The notes below the pieces were generated by a model, which was not told the DNA's origin, searched no databases, and saw nothing but the letters and a program-made list of their open reading frames with translations. From an uncultured Treponema sp. (GTDB taxonomy: Bacteria; Spirochaetota; Spirochaetia; Treponematales; Treponemataceae), in the NCBI GenBank assembly GCA_946628495.1, contig CAMOWQ010000010.1, forward strand, positions 1 through 34,563: a DNA stretch of 34,563 nt. The letters run 5' to 3'. A program made the translations under genes and the position numbers. Shown here one piece after another: positions 9,170-18,261 of this stretch; the stretch's first letter is position 1; each line of letters starts with the position of its first letter.

Positions 9170-9841
9170 TTAGACCATCATATAGCCAATTCCACGTACA
9201 GTTCTTATATATTCATCTTTAGTCTGCTGTGAAATTTTTGTACGAAGGTAATTTACGTAAACATCAACAGAGTTTTCTTCTATATAATAATCTTTTCCCC
9301 AGACTTTATCGATAATACTTGAACGGTTAAGCGCAATGTTCAGATTTTCGATAAAATATTTAAGGATAAGGAATTCCGTTTTTGACAGGAAAACCTGATT
9401 TCCCTTGATTGTTGCTGTCATATTCTGAATATTCAGTTCAAGGTCACGGTTTTTAAGAAGTCCGTTTGCTTTTGAATTTGCGGCGCTTCTTCTTAATACG
9501 GCACTTACTCTTGCAAGAAGTTCTTCAATTTCAAACGGTTTTGCAATGTAATCATCTGCACCGGAATTTAATCCGTTTACTTTATCGTAAGTTTCGTTTT
9601 TTGCAGTTACAAGAATAACCGGCACGCTTGAAGTTTTTCTAATGCGGCGGAGTACTTCTGTTCCTGTAATTTCAGGAAGCATTATATCAAGAAGAATTAA
9701 ATCTGGTTTTTCAGATTCAAATTTTTCCAAAGCTTCGCGTCCATTTCGTGCAAGAACTGTTGTATAACCTTCATGATTTAATTCAAGGTTTTCAAAATTC
9801 AATACAGTTTCGTCGTCTTCAACAATTAATATTTTCGCCAT
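9170..9841 (-). CDS. OmpR/PhoB-family response regulator
   Basis: Receiver 'KILIVEDDETVL...PDLILLDIMLPEITGTEVL...PVILVTAK...GADDYIAKPFEIEELLARV'. C-terminal winged helix 'LSKTEFLILKYF...VDVYVNYLRTKI...YIRTVRGIGYMMV'. AGGAG SD. Confidence 0.96.
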   Translation of the reverse strand: MAKILIVEDDETVLNFENLELNHEGYTTVLARNGREALEKFESEKPDLILLDIMLPEITGTEVLRRIRKTSSVPVILVTAKNETYDKVNGLNSGADDYIAKPFEIEELLARVSAVLRRSAANSKANGLLKNRDLELNIQNMTATIKGNQVFLSKTEFLILKYFIENLNIALNRSSIIDKVWGKDYYIEENSVDVYVNYLRTKISQQTKDEYIRTVRGIGYMMV

Positions 9842-10374
9842 TCTCCGTTCTCCTTGGTCTTATAATATTCTGTATTTATAGAAACTTCTGGAAAGTGCTC
9901 TTGTTTCATCACTAATCCATTCATAGATTGTATACCATTTATGTCAATCGTGAACAAATTTTTTTCATCTTTTATAGGATAATCCGTGATGAAATCGTAT
10001 TTATCGAAATAATAGCGAAGTCCTCGTGTGTTTTTTGTAAATAGATAGTCTTTTTTTGCATACTGGCTTTCGCAGGATGCTTTAATACATTCAGATTTTA
10101 CTGTGTAAGGATTTATTTCCTGATTGAAGAACAGGTCAACAATCATTTTTTCATCGCAAAGAAAGATTTTTATTCCGACAAGAGTAAATTCACCGCTAAG
10201 ATCTGTAAGTCTTGTACCTCTGAAGTTTTTGAATTCCTTTTTTGATTCTATACGTGGAGATACAGGCAATGGCGGCGGAAACGACCCCGGATTTCTTGGA
10301 GAAGGCGTCTGTGCACTTAAGAATGCAAGGCTGAGAATAAAAAATGTACTTAGCAATAATCTGAGGCTTCTCAT
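9826..10374 (-). CDS. Exported hypothetical protein, first gene of the RR/HK unit
   Basis: Signal peptide MRSLRLLLSTFFILSLAFLSAQ; Pro-rich N-terminus of the mature protein. The 3' end overlaps the RR gene by 16 nt. No SD. Confidence 0.82.
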   Translation of the reverse strand: MRSLRLLLSTFFILSLAFLSAQTPSPRNPGSFPPPLPVSPRIESKKEFKNFRGTRLTDLSGEFTLVGIKIFLCDEKMIVDLFFNQEINPYTVKSECIKASCESQYAKKDYLFTKNTRGLRYYFDKYDFITDYPIKDEKNLFTIDINGIQSMNGLVMKQEHFPEVSINTEYYKTKENGEWRKY

Positions 10375-10380
10375 AATCTT

Positions 10381-10409
10381 TAGCTAAATGATAAACGCAA
10401 ATATTCCAA
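10381..10409 (-). promoter_or_regulatory. Predicted leaderless promoter of the exported protein-RR-HK unit
   Basis: Minus strand: TTGGAA (10404-10409), 17 nt, TAGCTA (10381-10386), 6 nt, ATG (10374-10372). No SD. Confidence 0.5.
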
Positions 10410-10480
10410 AGTGGAAGAGTTTTTTCCTTAAACTTGCATTAGAGATTTCTAATTTAGCTATGCACTTAAAAAATAATTTA

Positions 10481-10508
10481 TTGTTATTTTTTAAATTGAT
10501 GTTAGAAT
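10481..10508 (+). promoter_or_regulatory. Predicted leaderless promoter of the GGDEF/EAL gene
   Basis: TTGTTA (10481-10486), 16 nt, TAGAAT (10503-10508), 6 nt, ATG at 10515. No SD. Confidence 0.55.
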
Positions 10509-10514
10509 GATTAT

Positions 10515-12095
10515 ATGTTCAAGAAGTATTCCTGGAATATATTATTTTTTATTATCTCTTTGGCGGTTATTATAATCGGGTTTTCTGCGGAAAGAATTGT
10601 TTTAGCCCAAAAAGCCGTCCTTTTTATTTGGATACTTGTTGCCGCTGTTTTATTCTGTTCCCTCTTTAGTGTTTTGTATGCTTACCATTTGAATACGACA
10701 GATAGTGTTTCTGGAGTTGCAAATGTAACAGGTATGATGGCATATTCCGTTGTTCTTCGGTTTTTTAAAAGATTTGATAAATATTCATGCTGTTTTATGA
10801 ATATAAAAAATTTCAAGTATATAAACGAAACTGTTGGAAACGGCGGCGGCAATTATGTTATTGCTATGTTTGCACGAAAAGTCCGCGGTTGTCTTAAACC
10901 CGGTGAAATGATATGTCGTCTTGGCGGCGATAATTTTGCTGTACTTATAAAAAAGGGCAGAGAAAAGCAATTTATTGATTCAATAGCAAATATCAAGGTT
11001 TCGCTTGAAAGGGGATCTGTAAACAAGAATTTTGTATTAAATACTCGAATGGGAATTTATCCTATTGAAAAAGGCGTTGATATGAATGCTGCTCTTAACT
11101 CCAGTTCTACAGCATTAGCCTATGCCCGTAATAAAACCTTAAAAGATTGTGTCTGGTTTGAACGTGTAATGCAGGAAAAAATATTTAATGAAAAAGAAGT
11201 TCTTGTTACTTTTTCTCCGGCACTTCAAAATCATGAATTCCATGTTTATTATCAGCCAAAATTTAATATGAAGACAAATCAGGTGATTGGTGCAGAAGCT
11301 CTTGTTCGATGGATACAAGATAACAAAACCGTTTGTCCTGATGATTTTATTCCAATTCTTGAAAAAGAAGGTTCTATTGCACATCTTGATTTTTTTATTT
11401 TTGAAAAAGTGTGTCAGGATATAAAGATGTGGATAATAGAAGGCATTGAACCTCCAAGAGTTTCAATTAATTTTTCGAAAATTCACATTCAAGATTCAAA
11501 TTTTGCAGACAGAATTATTTCAATAATTAAAGAATACGATATTGATTTTAAATATTTTGAAATAGAAATAACCGAGTATGCAAGTTATAAGGATTTTTCT
11601 GCATTAAGAGATTTTGTTGTGTGCATGAAAGAGCATGGAATTGCTGTTTCTATTGATGATTTCGGAACTGGTTATTCTTCTCTGTCGCTGCTTACAAATC
11701 TTCCTGTTGATGTTGTAAAACTCGATAAATCATTCATTCAGAATTTCGAAGAAGACAGGGTTAGGAATTACGAACTTTTGCGTAATCTTGTAAATATGAT
11801 CCGCGGTTTTGATTGTGATGTTATCTGCGAAGGCGTTGAAACAAAAGAACAGGTTGAATTTTTGATAGGCGTTGGCTGTTATCTTGCACAAGGTTTTTAT
11901 TACAGTCGACCGATTGATAAAAATCAGTTTGAACGGCTTATTGTTACGTCTAGTGTTAATAGTCTTACAAGTAAAGGTTATCCTGGTTCAATGAATACGG
12001 CTTCTGTTCATGATAATATCAGGCATATTCCAGAAAGTTCCGTTAATTCTGGTGTTCCTAAACCTGATGATTTTGGTGAATTGGAAGAAATATAA
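10515..12095 (+). CDS. Membrane-anchored GGDEF-EAL protein; degenerate GGDEF (GGDNF), EAL residues conserved (probable c-di-GMP phosphodiesterase)
   Basis: Two N-terminal TM segments. 'CRLGGDNFAVL' degenerate GGDEF. 'YQPKFNMKTNQVIGAEALVRW', 'SINFS', 'EITEY', 'IDDFGTGYSSLS', 'VVKLDKSF', 'CEGVE', 'AQGFYYSRP' EAL motifs. Confidence 0.93.
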   Translation: MFKKYSWNILFFIISLAVIIIGFSAERIVLAQKAVLFIWILVAAVLFCSLFSVLYAYHLNTTDSVSGVANVTGMMAYSVVLRFFKRFDKYSCCFMNIKNFKYINETVGNGGGNYVIAMFARKVRGCLKPGEMICRLGGDNFAVLIKKGREKQFIDSIANIKVSLERGSVNKNFVLNTRMGIYPIEKGVDMNAALNSSSTALAYARNKTLKDCVWFERVMQEKIFNEKEVLVTFSPALQNHEFHVYYQPKFNMKTNQVIGAEALVRWIQDNKTVCPDDFIPILEKEGSIAHLDFFIFEKVCQDIKMWIIEGIEPPRVSINFSKIHIQDSNFADRIISIIKEYDIDFKYFEIEITEYASYKDFSALRDFVVCMKEHGIAVSIDDFGTGYSSLSLLTNLPVDVVKLDKSFIQNFEEDRVRNYELLRNLVNMIRGFDCDVICEGVETKEQVEFLIGVGCYLAQGFYYSRPIDKNQFERLIVTSSVNSLTSKGYPGSMNTASVHDNIRHIPESSVNSGVPKPDDFGELEEI

Positions 12096-12172
12096 ATTTT
12101 ATTACTTTTTTACTTTTATAAAATATTACACATATTCTTTATAATAGAACATTTTTCTAATTGGTTTTGTGT

Positions 12173-12202
12173 TTGACAAAAATACTAATTCTGTAATAAT
12201 AG
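12173..12202 (+). promoter_or_regulatory. Predicted promoter of the M16 peptidase gene, leaderless or nearly so
   Basis: TTGACA (12173-12178), then TAATAATAG (12194-12202), ending 7 nt before the ATG at 12210. No SD. Confidence 0.6.
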
Positions 12203-12209
12203 AACCATT

Positions 12210-15059
12210 ATGAAATATTCAAACTTTATCAGAAAATTGAATTTTGCCGTGCTTATTGTAACGGCAGTTTTATTTGTCGGATGTGCATCTGCTTCTAAAA
12301 AAGAAAAAAATGCAGAATTGTTGATTGTAAATCCTGCCATAAAAACCGGAGATTTCGGAAATGGTATGAATTATTATATTCTTAAAAACAGCGAACCTAA
12401 AAACCGTATATTGTTAAGGCTTGTCGTAAATGCCGGTTCGTGCATGGAAGAAGAGGATCAGAAAGGGGTTGCTCATTTTATTGAACATCTTGCTTTTAAT
12501 GGAACAGAACATTTTGAAAAACAGGCAATCGTAGATTATTTTGAAAAAATCGGTATGAATTTTGGTGCCGATTTGAATGCCTATACTTCTTTTGAACAGA
12601 CGGTTTATATGCTGGAAATTCCTGCAGATAATCCCGAAATTCTTGAAACTGCAATTCTTATTCTGCATGACTGGGCTTGTGCTGTTACTTTCCCTCTGGA
12701 AGAAATTGAAAAAGAACGCGGCGTTGTTACCGAAGAATGGCGTCTTGGTCAGGGCTTCCGAGGTCGTATTACAAATACGATGATTCCATTCATATTAAAA
12801 GATTCTGCATATTCAGAACGCCTTCCGATTGGTGATATGGATGTAATTAAAAATGTTTCCCGTGAACGGATTCTTGATTTTTATAAAAAATGGTACAGAC
12901 CAGATTTAATGAGTGTTGTTGTTGTCGGCGATGCTGAAGTTAGTGATATTGAATCTGCACTCAAAAAGACAATGTGTACTATTCCAACTTCTAAAGATAA
13001 ACTTAAGCGTCCGGAGTTTGCCGTTCCAGCTCAAAAAGATAAATCAATTCTTATAATGAAAGATGCAGAGCAGAATTCAACAGAAATTGATATTTTTAAA
13101 CTGAACGAAAATTATAAACCTGTAAAAACAAAAGATGAATACAAGCGTCTTATGGCTAGGGTCATTGGGCAGACGGTTTTAAATCAGCGTATTTCTGAAA
13201 TTGCAAACACGCCTGAAGCAAAATGGTTTTATGGAGGAATGGGTTCTTCTTCTTTTTCGAATGGGGCAAATTTTGATGTTTTGACTCTTGCGCCAAAAGA
13301 CGGGCAATTTGAAGAATGCCTTAAAGCTTTTTTTGACGAATGCGACAGAATTTCTACATTTGGAGTTACCGCTCCTGAAGTTGAACGAATCAGACAGTAT
13401 TATTTTTCTCAGGCTGATTTAATTCTTAACAACAAAGATACAACTCCTTCTTCGGAATTTGCATCGGATATCATTCAGTATTGTACCGAAGGCGAAATTC
13501 CGTTTGAATCTGAATATTATTCAGAGCTTTTAAGGGAAACAATTAATGCCATCACTATAGAAGAAATTAATGCGGCATTAAAAAAAGAACTTTCTGAACG
13601 TATGAATCTTATGTTCATTCTTGCTTCGGATAAAGTGCAGGATTTGCCGGACGAACAGCAGATAATGGATATATGGAAAAATTATAAAAATCAGGAAATT
13701 GCAGCTTACGAAGATGATGCAGACGGCAAGGATATTATGGAACGCCCTGCAAAAATCGGAACGGTTGTTTCTAAAAAAGAAATACCTGAAGTTGGCGCAA
13801 ATGAATATATGCTTTCTAACGGAATTCGCGTAATCACCAAAAAAACTGATTTTGAAAAAGACTATGTTTACATCAATATTTCGAGCAAAGGTGGTTCTTA
13901 TCTTGTAAAAGATGATGAAGTTCCGGGTGTTGGTTCTTGTCTTAGTTATGCTTTGTATTCTGGTTTTGATGGAATGACTTTTAATCAGCTTAGAAAAAAG
14001 ATTGTTGATAAGAATATAAGCCTCAGCTTTAATGTTTCTACAACTCAGGAAAAATTTTACGGAGGCTGCCGTCCTGCTGATGTAGATGCTTTCCTTCAGA
14101 TAATTCATCTTTTTATGGTAAAACCTCAGTTTACACAGGAAGGCTGGGCTGTAACTTATTCTGCCCTTGAAAATTCGGCAAAAGGTTTTGGGCTTTCTCC
14201 TGATGATTTGTTCTATGCAAAGGTAAATGAATTTCTTTATGGTGATGATATAAGGTTTACTCCTTTTGATATGGATTATCTTGCAAAAATGACCCCTGAA
14301 CTTAGCGAAAAAGTTTACAGAGAACGTTTTGCAAATCCTGCTGATTTTACTTATGTTTTCGTCGGCGATTTTGATGAAGATTCTCTTATAGAAAGCTGCT
14401 GTGCTTTTGTAGGTTCAATGCCGACAACGGACAAAAAGGAAGAAACTGTATATAAATATCACAATTTCCCTAAAGGCATTCAGAATGCGGTCGTTAATAA
14501 GGGGCAGGATGAACAGGGAAGGGTATACATCGGTTTTGGTGGAAGTTTGCCTGCTCAAAAAGATGCGGAACTTGCCTATAAAGAAGATATAATCATTAAT
14601 TATCTTGAAGATTTGCTTGATATAAGACTGCGCGAAATTATCCGCGAAGACAAGAGCGGTTCATACGGAATAAGCGTTAATTGTGGTATTGACGGATATC
14701 CTGAACGATTCCACAGGTCTTCTATAAATTTTGGCTGCGAACCAAAACGCGAGCAGGAGCTTGTAGACGAGGTAATCAATCAGATAAAGATTATTCAGAA
14801 TGAACCGATTTCACCTGAATACATTGAAAAAATCAGGGAATCTGTACGACGCAACCGCGAAACAAACCTTAGAAACAACAACTGGTGGATGAACAGGCTT
14901 GTTTATTCGCTCGTCTTTGATTATGAGCCTTTATGGGTTTCTGGAAATGTTGAAAAATCTATTGAATGGATAACTGCCGAAAATATTCAGGCTGCTGCAA
15001 AAAAATATCTTGATACGTCAAATTATTTTACGGTATTTCTGAAGCCAGAAAATAAATAA
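12210..15059 (+). CDS. M16 family (insulinase/PqqL-like) zinc metalloprotease, lipoprotein
   Basis: Lipobox 'VLFVGC|ASA'. Inverted zinc motif HxxEH in 'GVAHFIEHLAFNGTEHF', with downstream 'EIEKERGVVTEEW'. Second M16 half includes 'YVFVGDFDEDSL'. Confidence 0.95.
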   Translation: MKYSNFIRKLNFAVLIVTAVLFVGCASASKKEKNAELLIVNPAIKTGDFGNGMNYYILKNSEPKNRILLRLVVNAGSCMEEEDQKGVAHFIEHLAFNGTEHFEKQAIVDYFEKIGMNFGADLNAYTSFEQTVYMLEIPADNPEILETAILILHDWACAVTFPLEEIEKERGVVTEEWRLGQGFRGRITNTMIPFILKDSAYSERLPIGDMDVIKNVSRERILDFYKKWYRPDLMSVVVVGDAEVSDIESALKKTMCTIPTSKDKLKRPEFAVPAQKDKSILIMKDAEQNSTEIDIFKLNENYKPVKTKDEYKRLMARVIGQTVLNQRISEIANTPEAKWFYGGMGSSSFSNGANFDVLTLAPKDGQFEECLKAFFDECDRISTFGVTAPEVERIRQYYFSQADLILNNKDTTPSSEFASDIIQYCTEGEIPFESEYYSELLRETINAITIEEINAALKKELSERMNLMFILASDKVQDLPDEQQIMDIWKNYKNQEIAAYEDDADGKDIMERPAKIGTVVSKKEIPEVGANEYMLSNGIRVITKKTDFEKDYVYINISSKGGSYLVKDDEVPGVGSCLSYALYSGFDGMTFNQLRKKIVDKNISLSFNVSTTQEKFYGGCRPADVDAFLQIIHLFMVKPQFTQEGWAVTYSALENSAKGFGLSPDDLFYAKVNEFLYGDDIRFTPFDMDYLAKMTPELSEKVYRERFANPADFTYVFVGDFDEDSLIESCCAFVGSMPTTDKKEETVYKYHNFPKGIQNAVVNKGQDEQGRVYIGFGGSLPAQKDAELAYKEDIIINYLEDLLDIRLREIIREDKSGSYGISVNCGIDGYPERFHRSSINFGCEPKREQELVDEVINQIKIIQNEPISPEYIEKIRESVRRNRETNLRNNNWWMNRLVYSLVFDYEPLWVSGNVEKSIEWITAENIQAAAKKYLDTSNYFTVFLKPENK

Positions 15060-15116
15060 AAGGTTCGGGCAGATTTTATATGCCTGAAATATTAAACATT
15101 GCATCTTATAATTTTC

Positions 15117-15144
15117 TTGAAATGACAAAATTATCGTGTATAAT
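15117..15144 (+). promoter_or_regulatory. Sigma70-type promoter of the MCP gene
   Basis: TTGAAA (15117-15122), 16 nt, TATAAT (15139-15144), followed by an AAGGAGAG SD and GTG at 15175. Confidence 0.7.
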
Positions 15145-15174
15145 TTAATTGTATTTTATACAAGGAGAGATGCA

Positions 15175-16989
15175 GTGTTTAAATCATTACGCAGCAAGTT
15201 TATAGTAACTCTTGGCGCATTATTTTTAATTTCTATTGGCTTAATAACTTATTTATCTTCCCGCATAATTCGAAGTGGTGCCGAAACTTTATCGGCAATG
15301 CAGGGTGCACCTGTTGTAGAGAAAACGGTTAATCATATTAATGGCGATGAATTCGAAGCATTCTTAAAAAAAATGGACGAAAACGATCCGTATTATGAGG
15401 AACTTCGAATTTGGATGCTGGATTTGAAGGAATCTGTCGGCTGCCAGTATCTTTATACAATGGCAAAAATCGGAAATAAATATGAATATATCGTAGACGG
15501 AAGTTGCGACCCTAACGATAAAGACAATTTTTCTAAGCTTGGAACCGAAGAAGATATATCCTCCTGGGGAGACGCACCTTTAATTGCTCTTACAAAAGGC
15601 AATATAACGCATTCTAAGTTGGAAAATCAGGCAGTTTGGGGTTGGACAATAAGTACTTATATGGGAATAAAAAATTCCAGCGGCCGCATTGTCGGAATAG
15701 TTGGCTGTGATTATGGTGTAAGTTTTCTTGTAGAACTTATAAAAAAGGAGATAACAAAGCTTTCGTTTATAGGTTTGTTCTTTGCTTTTGCAGGTTGTTT
15801 TGCGGTATGGATTTTTACTAAGGTTATTTTTGATTCTATGTCAAAAATTTCGGGATCGCTTGAACAGATTTCTACAGGTAAGGCAGATCTTACTGCCAGA
15901 ATTCCAGAAACAGGCGGTCTTGAATTAAGGGTTCTTGCAAAAAACTGTAACAATGTAATTTCAAGCCTTGATGATTTAATAGGCACTTTGCAAAAAGAAA
16001 GCGATATTCTTACTCAGACAAGTACGCAGGTTCTTGAAAAAATGAATTCGCATATGAAGCAGATTGGAACTGCCGTTAGCGAAGTTAAGAATATTGATTC
16101 CGGTATAAATAATCAGGTACAGAAAGTTGAATCTATTTATGGAAGTGTAAGGCATGTTGAAAATGAAATTACAGGTTTGAATGCCCGCATAAGTGATCAG
16201 ACAGGGGCAATTCAGCAGTCAGCAACGGCAATTGAACAGATTTCTTCGACAATAGAATCAGTATCTCAGGTTGTAACAAAAATTTCCTCTGAATATGACA
16301 AGCTTGTAAGCGAATCTGACAAAGGAAGGGCTACACAGGAACGTGTTGCAAAACAGGTTGAAACAATTTCAGAGCAGTCTAAAAACCTTACTCTTGCAAA
16401 TCAGGCAATTGCAACAATTTCAGCACAGACAAACCTTCTTGCCATGAATGCCGCAATCGAAGCAGCTCACGCAGGAAATGCAGGAAAAGGTTTTGCCGTT
16501 GTTGCAGACGAAATCCGTAAGCTTGCAATTACTTCTGCCAATCAGTCTGCCGAAATTGAAAAACTTCTTGCAAATGTTAGCGAATCAATCGGGCTTATTG
16601 TTGAATCGTCCGCGGTTTCTTCTCAGGCGTTCTCAACTTTGGGAATGCGTATTGTAGAAATGGACCAGCTTATGAAATCTGTTCAGACTGGTATGAATGA
16701 GGAAAATTCTTCTGTTCAGAATATTCTTGAAACAGTTAGAACTCTTAATGCAACAACAGAGGCAATTTCCGTTGCTTCGGCACAGATTAAAAACGAAAGC
16801 GGAAAACTGTTTTCCGAAATTGAAGGATTGCAGCAGCTTTCTACCCGTACACATCAGCAGTCGGAAACTGTATCGGAATCAATTGAAGAAATGAAGGAAA
16901 GTTCTGAGATTGCCCTTGCAGCAACTCAGAAAAATATGGAAGCAGCCGACAGTGTAATTAATAAAATTACAGGATTTAAAGTCGGCTGA
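15175..16989 (+). CDS. Methyl-accepting chemotaxis protein (Cache-like sensor, HAMP, MCP signalling domain)
   Basis: '[41 protein letters not shown]' signalling hairpin. SD 'caaggagagatgcaGTG' supports a GTG start at 15175; the ORF-track start at 15136 lies inside the promoter. Confidence 0.95.
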   Translation: MFKSLRSKFIVTLGALFLISIGLITYLSSRIIRSGAETLSAMQGAPVVEKTVNHINGDEFEAFLKKMDENDPYYEELRIWMLDLKESVGCQYLYTMAKIGNKYEYIVDGSCDPNDKDNFSKLGTEEDISSWGDAPLIALTKGNITHSKLENQAVWGWTISTYMGIKNSSGRIVGIVGCDYGVSFLVELIKKEITKLSFIGLFFAFAGCFAVWIFTKVIFDSMSKISGSLEQISTGKADLTARIPETGGLELRVLAKNCNNVISSLDDLIGTLQKESDILTQTSTQVLEKMNSHMKQIGTAVSEVKNIDSGINNQVQKVESIYGSVRHVENEITGLNARISDQTGAIQQSATAIEQISSTIESVSQVVTKISSEYDKLVSESDKGRATQERVAKQVETISEQSKNLTLANQAIATISAQTNLLAMNAAIEAAHAGNAGKGFAVVADEIRKLAITSANQSAEIEKLLANVSESIGLIVESSAVSSQAFSTLGMRIVEMDQLMKSVQTGMNEENSSVQNILETVRTLNATTEAISVASAQIKNESGKLFSEIEGLQQLSTRTHQQSETVSESIEEMKESSEIALAATQKNMEAADSVINKITGFKVG

Positions 16990-16996
16990 TATTACT

Positions 16997-18226
16997 TTAT
17001 TTCTGTTTTTTATGCAGTTCAATTGCTTCTTCGTAATAAGACACGAGTTTTGGCGTAAGTGCTTTTAATGACCACTTTTCTGCCCAATCTCGTGCTTCCT
17101 GAACTTTTTTTGCATAAAGCTGCTTGTCCTGAAGCAAATCGATAACTTTTTCTGCAAAAATGGCTGCATCATCTTTTACCATAAAGCCGCCGTTATCGCC
17201 CTGCATTACGTCAATAGTACCCATTTCGCCAATTGCAACAACAGGTAGTCCTGCCATCATTGCTTCCAGCGTTACAAGTCCCTGTGTTTCTGTTTTGCTT
17301 GGGAATACAAAAACATCGGCTGTATGATAGAAATATGATAATTCGTCTTTTGTGCGATAACCGGTAAAGATAACATCTTTGTTGCAGTGCAGTTTTTTTG
17401 CTTTTTCTTTAAGATGTTCAAGTTCAGGGCCTCCACCTACAATAATCAGCATTGTATCAGGAATGATTTTCTTAACCGTAAATAAAACCGGGAAAAGGAA
17501 TTCAAGATTTTTTTCCTTTACAACACGTCCTACATAAAGAAGAATATGTTTTTTCTGAACAACCGGGAAAAGTTTATGCAGCTGATTATAATAAAGCTTT
17601 TTATACTCTTTTTTGATTTCTCCGTTATTGTTCGGAATGCCAGTTGGAAGAATTTTTGGCACACGCTCTATTTTGTAAGCCTTTACGACATCGGCAATTC
17701 TTTGTGTTGGAGTGATAATTAAATCAACTCGTTTAAGATAGAATTTTATAAGTTCCTTGGCAATTTTTTTTGCAGGGTAGGCCGGCATAAAATGAATATA
17801 TCCGTCTACATAATCTTCCCACATAGTATGGAAGGTATAAACCTTTGGAATGCCTCTGTGTTTTGCATAAGTAAGTCCGAACCAGCCGATAATAAATTCT
17901 GTATTGATATGGATTACGTCTGGTTTAAAATCGTCCATTTCGTGTTTTACAATACGCCAGGCCGTTAATTTTGCAGACTTATCTTCTTCGGAAACAAAAA
18001 CATTAAACGAGGAAATTCGAAGAATTTTTATGCGGGAATCTATTTCCGGATTATGATCGTAATATCCCTTAGCACGTAAATCTAAAAGTGTTGATTCATC
18101 ATAATCGCAGCAGACAATACAAACATTGTGACCAAGGTTTGTAAGTGCCTCTGCGTATGATTTTACAGATACTGAAACGCCGTTGATTCTTGGATAAAAA
18201 GAATCTGAAAACATTGCTATATTCAT
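16997..18226 (-). CDS. GT4-family glycosyltransferase (diacylglycerol glucosyltransferase-like)
   Basis: 'MNIAMFSDSFYPRINGVSVSVKSYAEALTNLGHNV', 'LLYVGRVVKEKNLEFLFPV', 'LIIVGGGPELEHLKE', 'VFVFPSKTETQGLVTLEAMMAGLPVVA'. Confidence 0.94.
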   Translation of the reverse strand: MNIAMFSDSFYPRINGVSVSVKSYAEALTNLGHNVCIVCCDYDESTLLDLRAKGYYDHNPEIDSRIKILRISSFNVFVSEEDKSAKLTAWRIVKHEMDDFKPDVIHINTEFIIGWFGLTYAKHRGIPKVYTFHTMWEDYVDGYIHFMPAYPAKKIAKELIKFYLKRVDLIITPTQRIADVVKAYKIERVPKILPTGIPNNNGEIKKEYKKLYYNQLHKLFPVVQKKHILLYVGRVVKEKNLEFLFPVLFTVKKIIPDTMLIIVGGGPELEHLKEKAKKLHCNKDVIFTGYRTKDELSYFYHTADVFVFPSKTETQGLVTLEAMMAGLPVVAIGEMGTIDVMQGDNGGFMVKDDAAIFAEKVIDLLQDKQLYAKKVQEARDWAEKWSLKALTPKLVSYYEEAIELHKKQK

Positions 18227-18232
18227 ATCTGT

Positions 18233-18261
18233 ATACTAACCTTTTTTTATTCAAGTGTTAA
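18233..18261 (-). promoter_or_regulatory. Predicted leaderless promoter of the GT4 gene, overlapping the GH120 stop codon
   Basis: Minus strand: TTAACA (18256-18261), 17 nt, TAGTAT (18233-18238), 6 nt, ATG (18226-18224). The -35 contains the TAA stop of the upstream gene. No SD. Confidence 0.5.

Noticed and set aside
13578-14108. 176-aa minus-strand ORF
   Set aside because: Antisense to the M16 protease; Phe/Ile-rich translation with no domain logic.
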